64,000 nucleotides of DNA from Kitasatospora cinereorecta (GTDB lineage: Bacteria > Actinomycetota > Actinomycetes > Streptomycetales > Streptomycetaceae). The notes under the pieces were generated by a model. That model did no database searches, was not told where the DNA came from, and was given only the letters and a program-made list of their open reading frames with translations. This document shows positions 50,649 through 60,300 of the stretch, in pieces. The position numbers and the translations under genes were made by a program. The number at the start of each line of letters is the position of its first letter. Position 1 is the stretch's first letter. The stretch lies in assembly GCF_024172095.1 (NCBI RefSeq), contig NZ_JAMZDX010000002.1, positions 434,001-498,000 of the forward strand, written 5' to 3'.

Positions 50649-52232
50649 GTGGAGCCCTCCGACTGGTGGCGGACCGCGGCGATCTACCAGGTGTACCCGC
50701 GCAGCTTCGCCGACGGCAACGGCGACGGCGTCGGCGACCTGGCCGGGATCCGCGCCCGCCTGCCGTACCTCGCCGAACTCGGCGTCGACGCCGTCTGGTT
50801 CAACCCGTGGTACCCCTCGCCGATGGCCGACGGCGGCTACGACGTGGCCGACTACCGCGACGTCGACCCGGTGTTCGGCACCCTGGAGGAGGCCGAGAAG
50901 CTCATCGCCGAGGCCCGCGACCTCGGCATCCGGACCGTCGTCGACATCGTCCCCAACCACGTCTCCGACCGGCACCCGTGGTTCCGGGACGCCCTCGCGG
51001 CCGGCCCCGGCAGCCCGGAGCGCCAGCTGTTCCACTTCCGCGAGGGCCGCGGCGAGGACGGCGAACTGCCGCCCAACGACTGGCAGTCGGAGTTCGGCGG
51101 CGACGCGTGGACCCGGATCGACGACGGCCACTGGTACCTGCACCTGTTCGCCGCCGCCCAGCCCGACCTCAACTGGGACCACCCGCGGGTCCGGTCCGAG
51201 CACGAGTCGATCCTGCGGTTCTGGTTCGACCGCGGCGCCGCCGGCGTACGGATCGACTCGGCCGGGCTGCTCGCCAAGGACCCGGTCCTGCCCGAGGTCG
51301 ACCCCGGCGCGGGTGTGCACCCGTACGTCGACCGCGACGACCTGCACCCGATCTACCGGTCCTGGCGGGCGGTCGCCGACTCCTACCAGCCGGCCCGGGT
51401 GCTGATCGGCGAGATCTGGGTGCCCGACACCGAGCGCTTCGCCCGCTACCTGCGCCCGGACGAGCTGCACACCGCCTTCAACTTCGATTTCCTGGCCCGC
51501 CCCTGGGACGCCGAGGCGCTGCGCGAGTCGGTCGACACCACGCTCGCCGCGCACGCCCCGGTCGGCGCCCCGGCCACCTGGGTGCTGTGCAACCACGACG
51601 TGACCCGGACCGCCACCCGCTACGGGCGCACCGACACCCGGTTCGACTTCGCGGCCAAGGCCTTCGGCATCCCCACCGACCGCGCGCTCGGCCTGCGCCG
51701 GGCCCGCGCCGCGGCGCTGCTCTCGCTGGCCCTGCCCGGCTCGGTCTACCTCTACCAGGGCGAGGAGCTCGGCCTGCCCGAGGTCGAGGACCTGCCGCTG
51801 GACCGGCTGCAGGACCCGATGCACGCCCGCTCCGGCGGCACCGACCCCGGCCGGGACGGCTGCCGGGTCCCGCTGCCCTGGTCCGGCACCGAGCCGCCGT
51901 ACGGCTTCGGCGCGGGGGAGTCGTGGCTGCCGCAGCCGGCCGACTGGGCCGGTCTGACCGTCGAGGCGCAGCAGCGGGACCCGGAGTCGATGCTCGCGCT
52001 CTACCGGGCCGCGCTGCGGATCCGCCGGGCGGGGATCGGCGGCGACTTCGCCTGGCTGCCCGCGGCGCCGGGGGTGCTGGCCTTCGAGCGCGGCGACGGC
52101 TTCGCCTGCGTGGTCAACCTCTCGGCGGCCGGCGCGCAGCCCCCCGCCCACCGCGAACTGCTGCTCGCCAGTGCCCCGCTGCGCGACGGGTGGCTTCCGC
52201 CGGACACCGCGGTGTGGCTGCGCCGCTGGTGA
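50649..52232 (+). CDS. GH13 alpha-glucosidase (oligo-1,6-glucosidase-like), cytoplasmic
   Basis: A 527-residue GH13 enzyme without a signal peptide. The conserved regions are VVDIVPNHVSDRHPWF (region I), GVRIDSAGLL with nucleophile Asp203 (II), IGEIWV with acid/base Glu255 (III) and CNHDVTR with Asp317 (IV). It starts WWRTAAIYQVYPRSFADGNG, as in GH13 alpha-glucosidases (subfamilies 23/30/31). It should hydrolyse imported alpha-glucosides to glucose. Region II usually reads GFR-D-VA-G/H, so Val-Arg-Ile-Asp-Ser-Ala is slightly unusual. The GTG at 50649 follows AAAGGA. It is the last gene of the uptake operon. Confidence 0.93.
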   Translation: MEPSDWWRTAAIYQVYPRSFADGNGDGVGDLAGIRARLPYLAELGVDAVWFNPWYPSPMADGGYDVADYRDVDPVFGTLEEAEKLIAEARDLGIRTVVDIVPNHVSDRHPWFRDALAAGPGSPERQLFHFREGRGEDGELPPNDWQSEFGGDAWTRIDDGHWYLHLFAAAQPDLNWDHPRVRSEHESILRFWFDRGAAGVRIDSAGLLAKDPVLPEVDPGAGVHPYVDRDDLHPIYRSWRAVADSYQPARVLIGEIWVPDTERFARYLRPDELHTAFNFDFLARPWDAEALRESVDTTLAAHAPVGAPATWVLCNHDVTRTATRYGRTDTRFDFAAKAFGIPTDRALGLRRARAAALLSLALPGSVYLYQGEELGLPEVEDLPLDRLQDPMHARSGGTDPGRDGCRVPLPWSGTEPPYGFGAGESWLPQPADWAGLTVEAQQRDPESMLALYRAALRIRRAGIGGDFAWLPAAPGVLAFERGDGFACVVNLSAAGAQPPAHRELLLASAPLRDGWLPPDTAVWLRRW

Positions 52233-52238
52233 TTTCCC

Positions 52239-52271
52239 GGACAGCTGTCTATGATTCCTGGACAGTTGTCC
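52239..52271. promoter_or_regulatory. two tandem GGACAG(C/T)TGTC boxes, probable TetR operator
   Basis: GGACAGCTGTCT (52239-52250) and GGACAGTTGTCC (52260-52271) are palindromic 12-mers whose starts are 21 bp apart, two helical turns on the same DNA face. They precede the DUF1304-TetR operon by 18 bp, suggesting autorepression by its TetR product. Confidence 0.7.
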
Positions 52272-52288
52272 GGAAAGTGGGAGTGGTC

Positions 52289-52651
52289 ATGCAGGTCCTC
52301 GCGAACGTGCTGGTCGGGGCAGTGGCAGCGCTGCACGGCTGGATCCTGGTGCTGGAGATGTTCCTCTGGGAGCGCCGGCCGGGCCGCGGCCTGCACGGCT
52401 TCGACCCCGAGCTGGCCCGGGCCACCGCCCCGCTCGCCGCCAACCAGGGCCTCTACAACGGCTTCCTGGCCGCCGGGCTGGTCTGGGGCCTGATCGCCGC
52501 CGACCCGGTCGGCTTCCAGGCCCAGGTCTTCTTCCTGTCCTGCGTGGTGGTGGCCGGCCTCTACGGCGCCGCCACCGCCAACCGGCGGATCCTGTTCGCC
52601 CAGGCCCTGCCGGGGGCGATCGCGCTGGCCGCCGTCCTCGCCGCCCGATGA
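52289..52651 (+). CDS. DUF1304 membrane protein
   Basis: A 120-residue protein with four predicted membrane helices, of the DUF1304 family. Landmarks are VLVGAVAALHGWILVLEMFL, LAANQGLYNGFLAAGLVWGL and FFLSCVVVAGLYGAAT. Members are small integral membrane proteins of unknown function. The ATG at 52289 follows AGTGGGAG. The stop overlaps the start of the TetR gene as ATGA, so the two are translationally coupled. Two palindromic boxes upstream suggest control by that TetR protein. Confidence 0.88.
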   Translation: MQVLANVLVGAVAALHGWILVLEMFLWERRPGRGLHGFDPELARATAPLAANQGLYNGFLAAGLVWGLIAADPVGFQAQVFFLSCVVVAGLYGAATANRRILFAQALPGAIALAAVLAAR

Positions 52652-53199
52652 GCGACCCCCGCGCCGAGCGGACCCGCGGCGCCCTGCGCGCCGCGCTGCT
52701 CGCCGAGTGTGCCGAACGCCCGCTGGACGAGGTCAGCGTCTCCGCCGTGGTCCGGCGGGCCGGCGTCGGCCGGGCCACCTTCTACCTGCACCACGAGGAC
52801 CTGCGGGCACTCGCCGTGGACGCCTGCGCCGAGACCGTCCGGGACGCCGTCGACGCCCTGCACGCCTGGCGCGGCCTCCCCGACCCCGCCGTACCGCCGC
52901 CCGCGCTGGTCGACTTCCTGACCGCCACCGCGCAGCGGGCCCGGCTCTACCGGGCGCTGCTCGCCCCGGGCGGCGGCGGGCCGCTCGGCGAGCTGATGCA
53001 CCGCGAGCTGCGCGAGCGCAGCCTGCGCGAACGCGAGCTGCGCGGCGCCCCGCACGCCGACCTGGTCGCCACCGCCGTGGCCGCCACCTTCACCGCGCTG
53101 CTCGCCGACTGGCTGCACGGCCTCGTCCCGGCCGACCCGGCCGAACTCGCCGGGCAGGTCTGGCGGCTGCTGATCGCGCTGCACACCGCCCGGGTGTGA
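52648..53199 (+). CDS. TetR-family regulator coupled to DUF1304
   Basis: A 183-residue TetR regulator. The helix-turn-helix is ERTRGALRAALLAECAERPL, DEVSVSAVVRRAGVGRATFY, LHHEDLRALAVDA. The C-terminal domain includes RARLYRALLAPGGGGPLGEL and LVATAVAATFTALLADWLHG. Its ATG overlaps the DUF1304 stop (52648-52651). It probably represses its own operon through the tandem GGACAG boxes. The ligand is unknown. Confidence 0.9.
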   Translation: MSDPRAERTRGALRAALLAECAERPLDEVSVSAVVRRAGVGRATFYLHHEDLRALAVDACAETVRDAVDALHAWRGLPDPAVPPPALVDFLTATAQRARLYRALLAPGGGGPLGELMHRELRERSLRERELRGAPHADLVATAVAATFTALLADWLHGLVPADPAELAGQVWRLLIALHTARV

Positions 53200-53202
53200 C
53201 CG

Positions 53203-53220
53203 GCCGCCGTCCGCGGCGGC
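53203..53220. terminator. short hairpin between convergent TetR and GH92 genes
   Basis: GCCGCCG (53203-53209) pairs with CGGCGGC (53214-53220) around TCCG. It fills the 22-bp gap between the two stops and is a weak candidate terminator. Confidence 0.45.
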
Positions 53221-53221
53221 G

Positions 53222-55984
53222 TCAGCGGGCCGGTGTCCACCGCTGGGCGGCGGTGCCGTTGCACTGCCAGAGCCGCAGGCGGGTGTCAGTGGCGGTGGTG
53301 CCGTCGGGCGCGTCCAGGCAGTGCGGCGACGGCGTGTTGCGCAGCGACCCGTCGGCCTGCGGCCACCACTGCTGGGCGCCGGTGCCGTTGCAGTCCCAGA
53401 GCTGGACGGCGGTGCCGTCCGCGGTACCGCTGTGGTCGACGTCCAGGCACTTGCCGAGGGCGCGCAGGGAGCCGTCGGAGGCCAGCGTCCACTGCTGGGC
53501 GGCGCTGCCGTCGCAGTCCTGGAGCCGGACGGCGGCGCCGTTGTCGGTGCGGCCCCCGTCGACGTCCAGGCAGCCGCCGCCGGGCCCGGTGACCGGGCCG
53601 GTGACGGGGTGGGCCGGGCCGACGTCGAACGACGGCGGCCGGTCCCCGGCGGCGGCGCCCCACTGCGGGTCCGGCTCGGCGGACAGCGTGAAGGCCAACC
53701 GGCCGCCGGTGCGGACGAAGTCCTCGCTCAGCCAGGCCCGTCCGGTGGGCGTCCCGTCGACCGTGAGCGCGTGCACGTAGGGGTGGTCGACCGAGGCGTC
53801 CGGCGCGTCGATGTCGATGGTGGCGCCGTTGCCCCGGTACACCGTCACCGCGGGGAACAGCGGGCCGGCGAGGACGAGTTCGGCCCGCCCGGGCACCTGC
53901 GGGTAGAGGCCGAGCGCCGCCCAGACCGCCCAGGCGGACATCGCGCCGAGGTCGTCGTTGCCCGGCTCGCCGCCCGGCGAGTCGTCGAACAGCCCGCTCC
54001 ACGCCCGGCGCACCACGTCCTGGGTGCGGTCGGGCCGGCCGGCCTGGACGTACGCCCACGGGGTGTTCAGCGAGGGCTCGTTGCCGAGGTAGGCGTACGG
54101 GGAGCGGTCGCCGGCGTTGAGCTGGGTGAAGAAGTCGTCCAGCCGCCGGGTGACGGCCCCGTCGCCGCCCATCGCGTCGAACAGGCCGCGCAGGTTGTAG
54201 GGGACCATCCAGGTGTACTGGGCGGCGCTGCTCTCCACGTACTCGGCCAGCTGGTCCGGCCGGAAGTCGGGCCAGCCGTGGTCGGCGCGGCGCGGAGCCA
54301 GGTAGCCGACGTCCGCCCGGTAGAGGTTGCGCCACCCGGTGGCGCGGTGCAGCAGCAACTCCCGGGCGGCGCCGTCGCCGAGGCGCTCCGCCAGCGCGGC
54401 GAGGGCGAAGTCGGCGGTGGTGTACTCCAGCGTGGTGGACACCGGCCCGGCCACGTCGGAGGTGTCCACCGGGATGTACCCGGTGTCGTCGTACGGCCCG
54501 TGCCCCGGCCGCTGGCGGGGGTCGGCGCGGCCGGCGAGGGCGGCGCGCAGCAGGCCCGCCCGGTCGAAGTCGTCCGCGCCGAACGCGGCCAGGGTGGCGG
54601 CCATGGCGGGCAGCGGGTCGCCGACCATGACGCCGGTCGGGCCGTTGGCGACTGTCCAGCGGTCGAACCAGCCGCCGGACGTCCCCTGGTCGGTGATCGA
54701 CTGGGCGATGTCGGCGCCCTCCTGCGGCAGCAGCAGGCCCAGCAGCTGGATCTGGCAGCGGTAGACGTCCCAGCCGGAGTAGGTGGCGTACTGGGTGTGG
54801 CCCGACCGGGTGCGGTGGACCTGCCCGTCGAAGCCGAGGTAGCGCCCGTCGGTGTCGCTGAAGGTGTTGGGGTGCAGCAGCGCGTGGTACAGGGCGGTGT
54901 AGAACACCCGGCGCTGCGCGGTGGTGCCGCCGGCCACGGCGATCCGGCCTAGCAGCGCGTTCCAGGCGTCCCGGGCGGCGTCGCGCAGGGCGTCGAAGTT
55001 CGCGCCGGGCGGGACTTCGCCGAGGTTGGCGCGGGCGCCCTCGGCGCTGACGAAGGAGATCGCGACCCTGGCGGTGACCGTCCGGGAGGCGTCGAGGTCG
55101 AAGCCGACCAGGGCGCGGGCGTCGGAGGCGGTCGTCCGCCGGTCGCCGCCGGCCTCGGCGGCACGGGGGCCGGCGGGGCCGTGCGCGGTGGCGTGGCCCG
55201 GGGTGTGCGGGACCACCGTGCTGGACCCGGTGGCGGACTGCCGGGCCGGGTCCGGTCCGGCCGGCCCGAGGATGCCGGCCGTGCGGAACGGCCGGTCGAA
55301 GACAGCGTGGAACCAGATCCGGTAGCGGTTCCCGGTGCCGCAGAAGCCGCCGCTCTCCGTCCAGCCGGAGATGCTGTCGGTGCCCAGCGTGATCGAGCCG
55401 GTGGCGCTGTTGAACGCCCGCCCGGCGTCGACGGTCAGCGCCGCCGTGTGGCCCGCCGGATAGCCGAACCGGGCCACGCCGTAGCGCCGGCCCGCGGTCA
55501 GCTCGGTGGTCACGCCGTTGTCGAGGGCGACCCGGTAGGACCCGGCGGAGGCCGACTCGGCGCCGTGCGAGAAGGTGGCGCTGTCCGCGGGCGTGTCGTC
55601 GAGGACCGGCAGGAACGGCGTGGTGCCGAAGTCGATGCAGCCCGCCCCGGAGAGATGGGTGAGGCTGAAGCCGGTGATCCGGTTGTCCCGGTAGTCGTAG
55701 CCGCCGCCGTTCTGGTACGCCACCGTGTCGGGGCTCCACTGCACCATCCCGAGCGGGGCCGCCGCGCCGGGGAAGGTGTTGCCGGCGGCGCCGCCGTTGC
55801 CGAAGTTCGGGGCGTCCGCCCGGGTGCCGATCAGCGGGTCCACGTACCGGGCCGGGTCGTCCACGGTGGTGTGCGCCGCCCGGCCGCCCGGACCGCCGGC
55901 CCGGGCCGGCCCGGCCACCCCGCCGAGCAGCACCGCCGCGGCCGCGACCGACAGCACCCGGGCGACAGCGGTCGAACGGAACAC
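53222..55984 (-). CDS. secreted GH92 alpha-mannosidase with ricin-type (CBM13) lectin
   Basis: A 920-residue secreted exo-alpha-mannosidase-like enzyme. A signal peptide (about 1-30, ending GPARAG) leads to the GH92 N-terminal domain (VDPLIGTRADAPNFGNGGAA, GNTFPGAAAPLGMVQWSPDT, GFSLTHLSGAGC). The catalytic (alpha/alpha)6 barrel follows (LGFDGQVHR, YATYSGWDVYRCQIQLLGLL, GEPGNDDLGAMSAW; the Gly-Asn-Asp-Asp motif is diagnostic). The C-terminal about 125 residues are a ricin B trefoil with repeated QxW motifs (AAQQWTLASDGSL, AQQWWPQADGSL, AAQRWTPA). GH92 enzymes trim alpha-mannosides, needing calcium. I chose the GTG at 55984, which follows AGGAGG. Confidence 0.9.
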   Translation of the reverse strand: MFRSTAVARVLSVAAAAVLLGGVAGPARAGGPGGRAAHTTVDDPARYVDPLIGTRADAPNFGNGGAAGNTFPGAAAPLGMVQWSPDTVAYQNGGGYDYRDNRITGFSLTHLSGAGCIDFGTTPFLPVLDDTPADSATFSHGAESASAGSYRVALDNGVTTELTAGRRYGVARFGYPAGHTAALTVDAGRAFNSATGSITLGTDSISGWTESGGFCGTGNRYRIWFHAVFDRPFRTAGILGPAGPDPARQSATGSSTVVPHTPGHATAHGPAGPRAAEAGGDRRTTASDARALVGFDLDASRTVTARVAISFVSAEGARANLGEVPPGANFDALRDAARDAWNALLGRIAVAGGTTAQRRVFYTALYHALLHPNTFSDTDGRYLGFDGQVHRTRSGHTQYATYSGWDVYRCQIQLLGLLLPQEGADIAQSITDQGTSGGWFDRWTVANGPTGVMVGDPLPAMAATLAAFGADDFDRAGLLRAALAGRADPRQRPGHGPYDDTGYIPVDTSDVAGPVSTTLEYTTADFALAALAERLGDGAARELLLHRATGWRNLYRADVGYLAPRRADHGWPDFRPDQLAEYVESSAAQYTWMVPYNLRGLFDAMGGDGAVTRRLDDFFTQLNAGDRSPYAYLGNEPSLNTPWAYVQAGRPDRTQDVVRRAWSGLFDDSPGGEPGNDDLGAMSAWAVWAALGLYPQVPGRAELVLAGPLFPAVTVYRGNGATIDIDAPDASVDHPYVHALTVDGTPTGRAWLSEDFVRTGGRLAFTLSAEPDPQWGAAAGDRPPSFDVGPAHPVTGPVTGPGGGCLDVDGGRTDNGAAVRLQDCDGSAAQQWTLASDGSLRALGKCLDVDHSGTADGTAVQLWDCNGTGAQQWWPQADGSLRNTPSPHCLDAPDGTTATDTRLRLWQCNGTAAQRWTPAR

Positions 55985-56125
55985 GGGTCCTCCTGGCACC
56001 GGCCGGCTGGTCGGCAGCCATCCTCCCGGCGCCGGCCCCGCCCGCCCGGGCGGACCGGGCCCGCAGTCGCCCGCTCGGACCAGCCCGTCCCGCCCGCCGG
56101 GTGACCCCGGCCCCCCGGACGGGCC

Positions 56126-57160
56126 TCAGACCCAGCCGTCGCGGTAGGCCGCCCAGTGGTCCGGGGTCGCGGTGAAGTCGACGTACAGGGCCAGGCCGAA
56201 GTTCTGGCGCCCGCCGGAGCCCAGGCCGAGTCGGGCGCCGCGGACCGCCGCACGGACCGTCTCGGCGGCGCCGCGGTGCGAGGAGGTGTCGTCCCAGTAG
56301 GCGGGCAGCCCCATCAGCAGGTCGACCTCCGGCGGCGTGGCCTCCAGCGCCAGCCGGGTCTGCTGGGCGACGTACCCGCCGTACAGCGACTCCACCGGCA
56401 TCGCGGTGTCGTACGACATCACCGCGACCTGGTCCACCCGGCGGGCGACCTGGCCGAAGTACGCCTGGGACCACCACTTGCCGTGGCCGCTGAGCCCGGT
56501 GGTGACCACGTGCAGCCCGGGCAGCGGGTCGATCTGCGGGGCGGCCACCGAGAACGGCACCCCGGCCGCCCGGGTGACCGCGTGCACCTGGTCCAGCAGG
56601 GCGAGGAAGCCGGCCGAGTCGGGCCGCACCGGCTCCATGTCGAAGTGGACGCCGTCGAAGCCCAGCGCCAGCACCTGCCGGGAGGACGCGGTGACCCGGT
56701 CGCGGACGTCGGCCCGGTCCAGGTCCAGCCCCGCCTTCTCCGGCCGCACCACGTTGCCCAGCCAGGACTGCACCCGCACCCCCGGCAGCGCCCGGTGCGC
56801 CTGCTCGACGAACGTCCGGGCCTGCGGGTACAGCGCCGGGTCCAGCGAACCGTCGTGGGCCAGCGGACCGGTGTGCACGTACAGGTCGCGGATGCCCGTC
56901 CCGGCCAGCCGCTGCGCCAGGGCGGCCAGGTCGGCGTCGGTGCGCCGCCCGTCCACCCAGGCGTGGCCGAGCCAGAGCGCGTCCCGCCCGCGCGCGAGCG
57001 CGTCGGCGGCCGGGTCGCCGGCGTACTGCAGACGCAGCGCGGACGCCGCCCCGACCACCGGAAGGAGTAGTAGGACGACAGCGGTCGCCACCGCCACGCC
57101 GATCCGCTGCCAACGCGACCAACCCCTGCGGCGCAGGGCCCGCAACGGCCTGAGCTCCAT
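56126..57160 (-). CDS. membrane-anchored GH18-like TIM-barrel protein
   Basis: A 344-residue protein. The N-terminal helix (about 18-40, RIGVAVATAVVLLLLPVVG) could be an anchor or signal. The rest is a TIM barrel with the segment VLALGFDGVHFDMEPV (about 165-180), reminiscent of the GH18 DGxDxDxE motif, but with His replacing the second Asp (DGVHFDME). Other barrel strands are YVHTGPLAHDGSL, FSVAAPQI and DQVAVMSYDTAM. The Glu needed for GH18 catalysis is present. I do not recognise a characterised homologue. It lies 141 bp upstream of, and on the same strand as, GH92. The ATG at 57160 follows AGAGGTGGGGG. Confidence 0.65.
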   Translation of the reverse strand: MELRPLRALRRRGWSRWQRIGVAVATAVVLLLLPVVGAASALRLQYAGDPAADALARGRDALWLGHAWVDGRRTDADLAALAQRLAGTGIRDLYVHTGPLAHDGSLDPALYPQARTFVEQAHRALPGVRVQSWLGNVVRPEKAGLDLDRADVRDRVTASSRQVLALGFDGVHFDMEPVRPDSAGFLALLDQVHAVTRAAGVPFSVAAPQIDPLPGLHVVTTGLSGHGKWWSQAYFGQVARRVDQVAVMSYDTAMPVESLYGGYVAQQTRLALEATPPEVDLLMGLPAYWDDTSSHRGAAETVRAAVRGARLGLGSGGRQNFGLALYVDFTATPDHWAAYRDGWV

Positions 57161-57307
57161 GATCACCCCCACCTCTCGTGGAACCAGGACGCCCACGATG
57201 CGGAATGGGTTCCGTGCTGCGGCGCCGGTCCGGATACCCTGACCGCGTGCTCCCCCGCTCACGGAGGGGTGCATAGCCGACAGCCGTCGCACCCAGGGAG
57301 CAGCCCC
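57161..57307. other. divergent promoter region of metH and the TIM-barrel gene
   Basis: 147 bp. A GGGTGC...GCACCC hairpin (57275-57297) precedes metH. I compared it with cobalamin, SAM-IV and SAH riboswitches from memory and found no match. Confidence 0.3.
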
Positions 57308-60300
57308 ATGGCAACCGCCGTCCCCTCGTCCACCCCGCAGGACCGCGCGAACGCCCTGCGCGAAGCCCTCGCCACCCGAGTCGTGGTGGCGGACGGAGCG
57401 ATGGGCACGATGCTCCAGGCGCAGGACCCGACGATGGAGGACTTCCAGCAGCTCGAGGGCTGCAACGAGATCCTCAATCTGACCCGCCCGGACATCGTCC
57501 GCTCGGTGCACGACGCCTACTTCGCGGTCGGCGTCGACTGCGTGGAGACCAACACCTTCGGCGCCAACTTCGCCGCGCTCGGCGAGTACGACATCCCCGA
57601 GCGGATCTTCGAGCTGTCCGAGGCCGGTGCCCGGATCGCCCGCGAGTCCGCCGACGCGCACCGGGCCGAGGACGGCCGGCAGCGCTGGGTGCTCGGCTCG
57701 ATCGGCCCCGGCACCAAGCTGCCGACGCTGGGCCACACCACCTTTGCGATCGTCCGCGACGGCTTCCAGCAGAACGCCGCCGGCCTGATCGCCGGTGGCG
57801 CGGACGCCCTGCTGGTGGAGACCAGCCAGGACCTGCTGCAGACCAAGGCCGCGATCCTCGGGTGCAAGCGCGCCCTGGCCGAGGCCGGTCTCGACCTGCC
57901 GATTCTGGCCCAGGTGACGGTGGAGACCACCGGCACCATGCTGCTCGGCTCCGAGATCGGTGCGGCGCTGACCGCCCTGGAGCCGCTGGGCATCGACTAC
58001 ATCGGCATGAACTGCGCCACCGGCCCGGCCGAGATGAGCGAGCACCTGCGCTACCTGGCCAAGAACGCCCGGATCGGCCTGTCCTGCATGCCGAACGCGG
58101 GCCTGCCGGTGCTCGGCAAGGACGGCGCCCACTACCCGCTGAGCCCCGAGGAGCTGGCGGACGCCCACGACACCTTCACCCGCGAGTACGGCCTCGCGCT
58201 GGTCGGCGGCTGCTGCGGCACCACCCCCGAGCACCTGCGCCAGGTGGTCGAGCGGGTCCAGGGTCGCCCGATCGCCCCGCGCGACCCGCAGCCCGACCCG
58301 GCGGCCGCCTCGCTCTACCAGGCGGTCCCGTTCCGCCAGGACACCTCCTACCTGGCGATCGGCGAGCGGACCAACGCCAACGGCTCCAAGAAGTTCCGCG
58401 AGTCGATGCTGGCCGGCGACTGGCAGGCCTGCGTGGAGATCGCCCGGGAGCAGATCCGCGAGGGCGCGCACCTGCTCGACCTGTGCGTGGACTACGTCGG
58501 CCGCGACGGCGTGCAGGACATGCGGGAGATCGCCGGCCGGCTGGCCACCGCCTCCACCCTGCCGATCGTGCTGGACTCCACCGAGCCGGACGTGCTGCGC
58601 ACCGGCCTGGAGGCGCTCGGCGGCCGCGCGGTGCTCAACTCGGTCAACTACGAGGACGGCGACGGACCGGAGACCCGGTTCGGCCGGATCGCCGCGCTGG
58701 CCCGCGAGCACGGCGCCGGCCTGATCGCGCTGACCATCGACGAGGAGGGCCAGGCCCGCACCGCCGAGAAGAAGGTCGCCATCGCCGAGCGGCTGATCGA
58801 GCAGCTGACCGGCGAGTACGGCGTGGACGAGTCCTCGATCCTGGTGGACTGTCTGGCCTTCACCCTGGGCACCGGCCAGGAGGAGTCCCGCCGGGACGGC
58901 ATCGAGACCATCGAGGCGATCCGGGAGCTCAAGCGCCGCCACCCGGCGGTGCAGACCACCCTGGGCCTGTCGAACATCTCCTTCGGCCTCAGCCCGGCCG
59001 CCCGCGTGGTGATCAACTCGGTCTTCCTCAACGAGTGCGTCGAGGCCGGCCTGGACTCGGCGATCGTGCACGCCGCCAAGATCCTTCCGGTGGCCCGGAT
59101 CCCCGAGGAGCAGCGCGAGGTCGCCCTCGACCTGGTCTACGACCGGCGGCGCGACGGCTACGACCCGCTGCAGAAGTTGCTGCAGCTCTTCGAGGGCGTC
59201 AGCGCCGCCTCGGTCAAGGCCTCCAAGGCCGAGGAGCTGGCCGCGCTTCCGCTGGAGGAGCGGCTGCAGCGGCGGATCATCGACGGCGAACGCAACGGCC
59301 TGGAGGCCGACCTGGACGAGGCGCTGACGGCCCGTCCGGCGCTGGAGATCATCAACGACACGCTGCTGTCCGGCATGAAGGTGGTCGGCGAGCTGTTCGG
59401 CTCGGGCCAGATGCAGTTGCCGTTCGTGCTCCAGTCCGCCGAGGTGATGAAGTCCGCGGTGGCCCACCTGGAGCCGCACATGGAGAAGTCCGACTCCGAG
59501 GGCAAGGGCACCATCGTGCTGGCCACGGTCAAGGGCGATGTCCACGACATCGGCAAGAACCTGGTCGACATCATCCTGTCCAACAACGGCTACAACGTCG
59601 TCAACCTCGGCATCAAGCAGCCGGTTTCGGCGATCCTGGACGCGGCGCAGGAGCACCGGGCGGACGTCATCGGGATGTCCGGCCTGCTGGTCAAGTCGAC
59701 GGTGATCATGAAGGAGAACCTGGAGGAGCTCAACCAGCGCGGCCTGGCCGCCGACTTCCCGGTGATCCTCGGCGGCGCCGCGCTCACCCGCGCGTACGTC
59801 GAGCAGGACCTGCACGAGATCTACCAGGGCGAGGTCCGCTACGCCCGGGACGCCTTCGAGGGCCTGCGGCTGATGGACGCGCTGGTCGCGGTCAAGCGCG
59901 GTGTCCCCGGCGCGGCCCTGCCGGAGCTGCGTCAGCGGCGGCACGCCCGGGTGGAGGTGGAGCAGGTCGAGGAGGTCAACCTCGGCCAGATCCGCTCGGA
60001 CGTGGCGGTGGACAACCGGGTGCCGGGCCCGCCGTTCTGGGGCGACCGGATCGTCAAGGGCATCCCGTTCCAGGACTACGCGTCCTGGCTGGACGAGGAC
60101 GCGCTGTTCAAGGGCCAGTGGGGCCTGAAGGCGGCGCGCTCCGGCGGCCCCTCGTACGAGGAGCTGGTGGAGACCGAGGGCCGGCCGCGGCTGCGGATGT
60201 GGCTGGACCGGCTGCAGACCGAGGGCTGGCTGGAGCCCGCGGTGATCTACGGCTACTTCCCGGCCAACTCCAAGGGCGACGACCTGATCGTCTACAACGA

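Noticed and set aside
57275-57297. Hairpin before metH as a possible riboswitch
   Set aside because: The sequence lacks the conserved cores I know for cobalamin, SAM or SAH riboswitches.
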